64,000 bases of DNA from Nageia nagi. Lineage: Eukaryota; Pinophyta. The position numbers and the translations under genes were made by a program. Location of the stretch: positions 55,862,001-55,926,000 of the forward strand of contig JBITNC010000001.1 of the NCBI GenBank assembly GCA_050084985.1, in the 5' to 3' direction. Positions 59,647 through 64,000 of the stretch are shown one piece after another. Numbering within the stretch: position 1 is the first letter of the stretch; every line of letters begins with the position of its first letter. The notes below the pieces were generated by a model that saw only the letters and a program-made list of their open reading frames with translations, was not told where the DNA came from and did no database searches.

Positions 59647-59956
59647 ATTCTATGGGAATAAGATAAAGGGAAGTGTCACTAGCCATAGAATCAACATACC
59701 TATTGCTATCTCTTAGAATATTTTCAATTTCATAGTCATTGAAGTAAACAAGGAGATTATCCATCATTTTCTTATATGGTTTCAACTTAGGATCTTTGGT
59801 GTTGTATATGTTAGACACTTGCTTCACAATGAGTTGAGAATCATTGAATATTTTGATCTTTTTTACTTTTAGAAGTATTGCAACCTTCAAATCTAAAATT
59901 AGAGCTTCATATTCTACCATGTTGTTAGTGTGATCAAAATTTAAATGGTAAGACAT
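59609..59956 (-). pseudogene. pol: Second RNase H (RVT_3 type) of the Tat-like element
   Basis: 115 codons are open. Recognisable blocks are NNMVEYEALILDLKVA (catalytic Glu), FNDSQLIVKQVSNIYNTKD (catalytic Asp, with Asn for the preceding Gly) and RDSNRYVDSMAS (AD changed to VD). It is the additional RNase H that separates the RT-RNase H from integrase in Tat elements. Confidence 0.85.
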
Positions 59957-60199
59957 ATGGATAAGATCACTATTAGGGTTGATAGGAATAATTCCTAACC
60001 TTTCTCTATGAATTCATTTAGAACCATTGAGGAATAGGGTCTATTAATCATTTTCCTTGAAATTAACAAAAACTTGTAGGAATTTAGGCTTAGGAGTAAG
60101 CAGCAGTGCAGAAATGCAACAATTTAGGGATGTTTTACCTATCCACTTCATCTGAAAACTATTCCTACATGTTGGATACTTCATTTTGTGGGTGATTAG

Positions 60200-60874
60200 A
60201 AATGAAATTGGCTATATCATATCCCTTTATTAAATTTTGAGTGATAAAGGCCAAATAAAATTCTTTAAGCACCATAACCCACTTTGTAGCCCTTTTAGAC
60301 ATGTAGGATTTGGATATGAGATATCTGAGAGGATCTACCTAAGCTATGACATAAGTTGTATTTCCAAGCATGTAATGTCTTAACTTTTCAATTGAGAAGA
60401 CTATAGAAAAATGCATATTTTAAATTGAATTATACCTTATATAATAATCAAATAAAGTTTTGCTAACATAGTAGATTGCTCTTTCCTTATTATTATCCTT
60501 CTAAGCTAGCATTGCTCCTAATGCACTTAATGTTGTTAAAGCATAAAGTAATAAATAATTTTTTGAATTGTAGGAGGCTAAAATAATAGAATTAGTAAGA
60601 TACCTTTTTGATATTATCCAAATCCATCCATGAAGGAAAAAACCTCATGGCCTACTATTGAGTCTGCAATCATATCAATGTTAGGTAGAGGATAGGTATC
60701 TCTAGGACATGCCTTGTTGATATCCCTAAAATTTGTACATCTTATTTCATCATTAGGCTTATCTACAAGCATAATGTTAGAAATCCATAGAGAATAATCA
60801 ATGGGAAGAATAAAACCAAAAACAATATACTTCTCAATTTCCTTTTTAATAGCAAGGGCTAACCTAGGGTGCAT
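60200..60874 (-). pseudogene. pol: Tat-like RT N-terminus joined to RNase H; RT core deleted
   Basis: An 86-codon open stretch (60874-60614) gives MHPRLALAIKKEIEKYIVFG, IDYSLWISNIMLVDKP, NFRDINKACPRDTYPLP and FSFMDGF, which is RT up to motif A. Within about 40 bp the sequence becomes YLTNSIILASYNSKNYLLLY, the start of the RNase H region, and then KERAIYYVSKTLFDY and KLRHYMLGNTTY (to about 60340). The YxDD motif C and thumb, some 150-200 residues, are therefore missing. Confidence 0.82.
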
Positions 60875-61599
60875 TTTTCTAGGCTTTTATTGAACCAATT
60901 TGACATTTTCATTGATAACTAGGCTATGAGTGAAAAAATTAGGATCAAAACCAAGCATATTAGAATAATACCAAGAAAATATATTAGAAAAATCTTTTAA
61001 TAGTAGGCAGTACCTTTCCTTTTCTTTTAGGGTTAACCAAGATCCTATTTTGATCAATCATGGATCCTCTTTGGTACTAATATTGACTTCTATTATTTAG
61101 TAATTGAGATAATATTTTGTCACTAAGTTGGGGAGGCATAGGCAATGCTCTAGTCCTACATACAAAATTAGTTATAAGAGACATGAATAGTGGAGCAGTG
61201 ATGCTAGGAACCCAATGTTGTCACCCCATTAAGATACATGAATATTGATTATGAAATAAATACTACCTATACCTAGAACTAACTTGATGAAAAATGAACA
61301 AAACATGAATAAAAAAGAACAAGAATGAATGAAAAAAAGAAATAAAAGGAAGGGTGAGGATCTAACCTACAATGTATGCATCATTCATGTAGATCTCCTT
61401 ACCAAAATATGCCTAATATCACATTAACCATGTTATGAACCTCTTTTCATTGGATTTGGGAAACTCACTCCATGCCCCTAGCTTCTCAAGGATGATATCA
61501 TTAGTCTTAAAAATATCCACTTGAATTAGAGCTATAGGAGTTAGGAATGGATCTATATAGTAAGCTTATAACTCCTTTATTGGACCATACATCATCCCA

Positions 61600-62700
61600 T
61601 AATGTAGCCATTCATCATATATATATTTGGTGCAGCCTTGATCATTACTTTCTACATGTTGAACCTTTGTACCGTATGAAGATGGGCTAACTGTGTCATA
61701 AAATCCAACTCATGTTATTATGTTATGCTAACCTTCATTTGGAATAGGAACTATGATTCCCTACTCATTTTTATCTAATTATTTTCTATCATATTGATAT
61801 TTGTGCATATATTCATTAACAAAAGCATAATCAATGCTATTAAAATGCATACTTACATGACTTGGTTTTTTCTATGAAATAGGAGTTGTATCTTCATCAT
61901 CAAATGTACTCTTTTATTCATGCTCTTAGTAGAGGATATTTTTGTCTTCAATGGGATCATTTTCATGATTAGGAATATAGCAACAATACTTACTTTAGTC
62001 TCCTCAAAAAACACTAAGTTTCTAAGAATGCAAGGGATCATTTGAGCTCTTTGAAGTTCTTCCATATGTCTATCTTCGAGAATCTATATGCACCCATACT
62101 TACCTTTTGTAGGGTGAAAATTGTAATAGGTGTTGGTGCATCTTCCTCACTTTTAACCAAATCATTTGAAATCTAAAATCTTTCAACTACTTGACACACA
62201 TCTATAGGATTTTCCTTTAAAGGAATAGTAACATGCTTACCTTTATACATATATTTAATTGATCGATGCAAAGTGGAAGTAACAACCCTCATATTATGGA
62301 TCCATGGTCTAATGAGAAATAAGTTATATGGAAAATTTACTTGAAAAATGTATACTTTTTGATAAACCATTTTACCACCTACTTCAATAGGTATGGATAG
62401 CATGGATAGCATGGATACATATGCAATACATTCCGTTTTAGTGTTATAAAATCCTTTAATGCTAATAGTGGTTCTTTCCATTTTTGCATATATGGAAGGA
62501 AAATAGTTTTGTAATAAATCAATAGAACATACATTAACATTTGAAATAGTATCAATAAAATAACAAGAACACCATTGATATTAACATGAATATACATTCT
62601 TAGGTATTTCTTAATGACATCTTCACTAGGAAATTCACTCTCTTGAAAAGAAAGCATGTTACAAACTAAATCAGTATCAAGATTTCCCAACAAATCAACA
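61600..62700 (-). pseudogene. pol: Tat-like protease region, broken
   Basis: At 62481-62173 the open reading contains ISIKGFYNTKTECIAYVSM, VNFPYNLFLIRPWIHNM and STLHRSIKYMYKGKHVTIPL, the C-terminal half of a Tat-type protease domain with its conserved PWIH block. The region 62065-61853 is a charged spacer. The active-site DSG should lie near 62600-62700 in broken frame; I could not read it with confidence. Confidence 0.65.
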
Positions 62701-62849
62701 AATATACCAACAAGAATATCTGCATCAACTTCAATTTTCTTAAGTGAATAAAAAAAATCATCTCTATATTCAATTGAAAATTACAAAAGTTCAAAAATAG
62801 TTCTTTTGGTATGAGTTACCTTTAGTTGCTCAAGGAGTTGTTGCATGCC

Positions 62850-63911
62850 AAGATTACAAGGGATCTCCATTTGCTCTAATGTATCTAGATTGACACTCCC
62901 TCTAGGTCTTTCTCTCCTAGTGGAATCACATAATTCTTGGTTGAAGATGACATTTGCTATGAGTGGTTCGACATCCTCATAATCTACTATACAAGCCTCA
63001 TACTATATCTTGCCATTATCTATCAATTTTTATAATTGCTTTCTTAAGATCATACATGCATTTGTTCCATAACCTTTAACTTTTGTGATATTTGTAGAAT
63101 TTTGATCATTTTACCAACTAAATTTATCATCATGAGGACCTAGCTCTTTCTTTGGATTAGGTTTGATAAGTCCTTTTTGTAAATAGTCCTTGAACATAAC
63201 TACAAGAGCCAAAGGTAACCTATTATTCATCCTAAAATTTTGCTTTGCTTGACTCTTGCTCTTTGGATGGGGTTTCTTATATGGTATGGAATTCCTTATA
63301 TTTCTTTTTATGATATTTGCTTCCTTTAGTTTCTTTTCTAGGGTTTCCATATTTCAAGTCACCCATATCAACTAAGCACTTCTCTTTTTGGGTAAGCCTA
63401 TGTATAAGTTTAATAAAAGGTAAGGTCATGTAGTATAGGGCTATGAAATTTAGTTTAGGATGGATATTATGTACAAACATGGATGTTACATGGGATTTAG
63501 ATAAAGGTTCAAGAATCATGCTTCATAGTTTCTAGATTCTTTGGAAAAATTTATCAAATTATTAATTGGGACCTTGGATAGCACTAAATAGATCTGAAAC
63601 TATCATTTATCTAGAAGCATGATATTTGAAATGCATATAAAATTTTAAGATAAGTTTTACATAAAATTAATCAATTTAGTAGGAACAGAGAAGTACCAAT
63701 TGAGTGCATCAACTTTGAATGTGGTAGGAAAATATTTAGCCATGAAATTTTCATTCATGCCAAAATTTAACTTGAATTTCATCTCAAAAGCCTTAATACA
63801 AGCCATAGGATATCCCTCACCATTGTATGTATCAAAAATTGGTTCTACTTGTAGATAGGGTGTTCTAGTATTATGAATCTCATCATATAATGGATTTGAA
63901 TCCTTAATCAT
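62850..63911 (-). pseudogene. gag: Tat-like gag, broken
   Basis: From 63911 the Retrotrans_gag domain reads FDTYNGEGYPMACIKAFEMK, FMAKYFPTTFKVDALNWYFS and SVPTKLINF. After stops, later gag text appears at 63519-63277 and 63350-63111, and a CHCC-like box (KYHKVKGYGTNACMILRK) at about 63095-63040. The true N-terminus may lie further right, since an in-frame Met at 63911 is simply the first seen. Confidence 0.75.
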
Positions 63912-64000
63912 GAGTAGAGCACCTCCAAAGGATCAATTATTATTACTGATGTTAGACATTTTACTTCTTTTTTCATTTCCATATAGTATCTCTTTGAGAT

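Larger units (their letters stand above)
58200..64000 (-). mobile_element. Tat-like Ty3/Gypsy element, decayed, running off the right edge
   Basis: On the minus strand, from the right edge leftwards, the order is gag (63911-62850), protease region (about 62480-62170), RT N-terminus (60874-60614), RNase H (about 60590-60200), a second RNase H (59956-59700) and integrase (59646-58290). A second, host-like RNase H before integrase is the mark of the Tat group of plant Gypsy elements. Frames are broken throughout. The RT core is deleted and several zinc ligands and one catalytic residue are changed. The 5' LTR would lie beyond 64000. Confidence 0.85.

Noticed and set aside
3180-64000. Possible endogenous plant pararetrovirus (caulimovirus) sequence among the RT fragments
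   Set aside because: Every RT found is accompanied by integrase or LINE-specific domains, and three of the five retroelements with RT or integrase blocks have paired LTRs with target duplications. No movement protein or coat domain was seen.

Overview
This window reads as plant nuclear DNA that is A+T-rich and dominated by transposable elements. The evidence is a plant epoxide hydrolase gene with five exons, plant-type LTR retrotransposons (Ty1/Copia, a Ty3/Gypsy chromovirus, a Tat-like Gypsy with a second RNase H) and a plant L1-type LINE (DUF4283-like ORF1, endonuclease, reverse transcriptase, zf-RVT). The density of old, nested, mutation-riddled elements fits a large-genome seed plant, possibly a gymnosperm. 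The species cannot be fixed from the sequence alone. I see only one host gene that looks intact.

Layout. 1-1837: GC-richer end of a minus-strand LTR element, whose U3 carries ~65-bp repeats with TGACGTCA palindromes. 1863-2355: 3' remnant of a second epoxide hydrolase copy. 3180-11750: complete but dead Copia element. About 13020-22652: LINE in two halves, split by a Gypsy deletion derivative at 16739-20449 with a perfect GAATT target duplication. 22896-24577: epoxide hydrolase gene, with one GC-AG intron. 25740-25865: possible orphan exon. 26-36 kb: A+T-rich DNA with degenerate tandem repeats and unidentified remnants. 36468-42662: minus-strand chromovirus inserted inside a ~41-bp minisatellite, with a perfect TCCAC target duplication. 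42.7-45.6 kb: more short-period repeats. 45969-51482: five near-identical ~950-bp units plus a sixth mosaic one, each holding a TATA box, a PBS-like site and the start of a Gypsy gag; the gag continues to about 52.4 kb. 56420-57355: three ~305-bp repeats. About 58200 to the right edge: minus-strand Tat-like Gypsy with a deleted RT core.

History. Before the transposon insertions there were apparently two epoxide hydrolase copies in tandem, roughly 2 kb apart. The upstream copy kept only its last codons and 3' flank next to an LTR. The space between was filled by a Copia element and a LINE, and the LINE's poly(A) end lies about 240 bp upstream of the surviving gene's start codon. By eye, LTR pairs differ by about 4% (chromovirus), 5% (Copia) and 7% (nested Gypsy), with C/T and G/A changes prominent. 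I found no prokaryotic-type system, CRISPR array, tRNA or rRNA gene. The most unusual structures are the LTR-leader tandem array, the CRE-like repeat array and the duplicated, transposon-flanked hydrolase locus.
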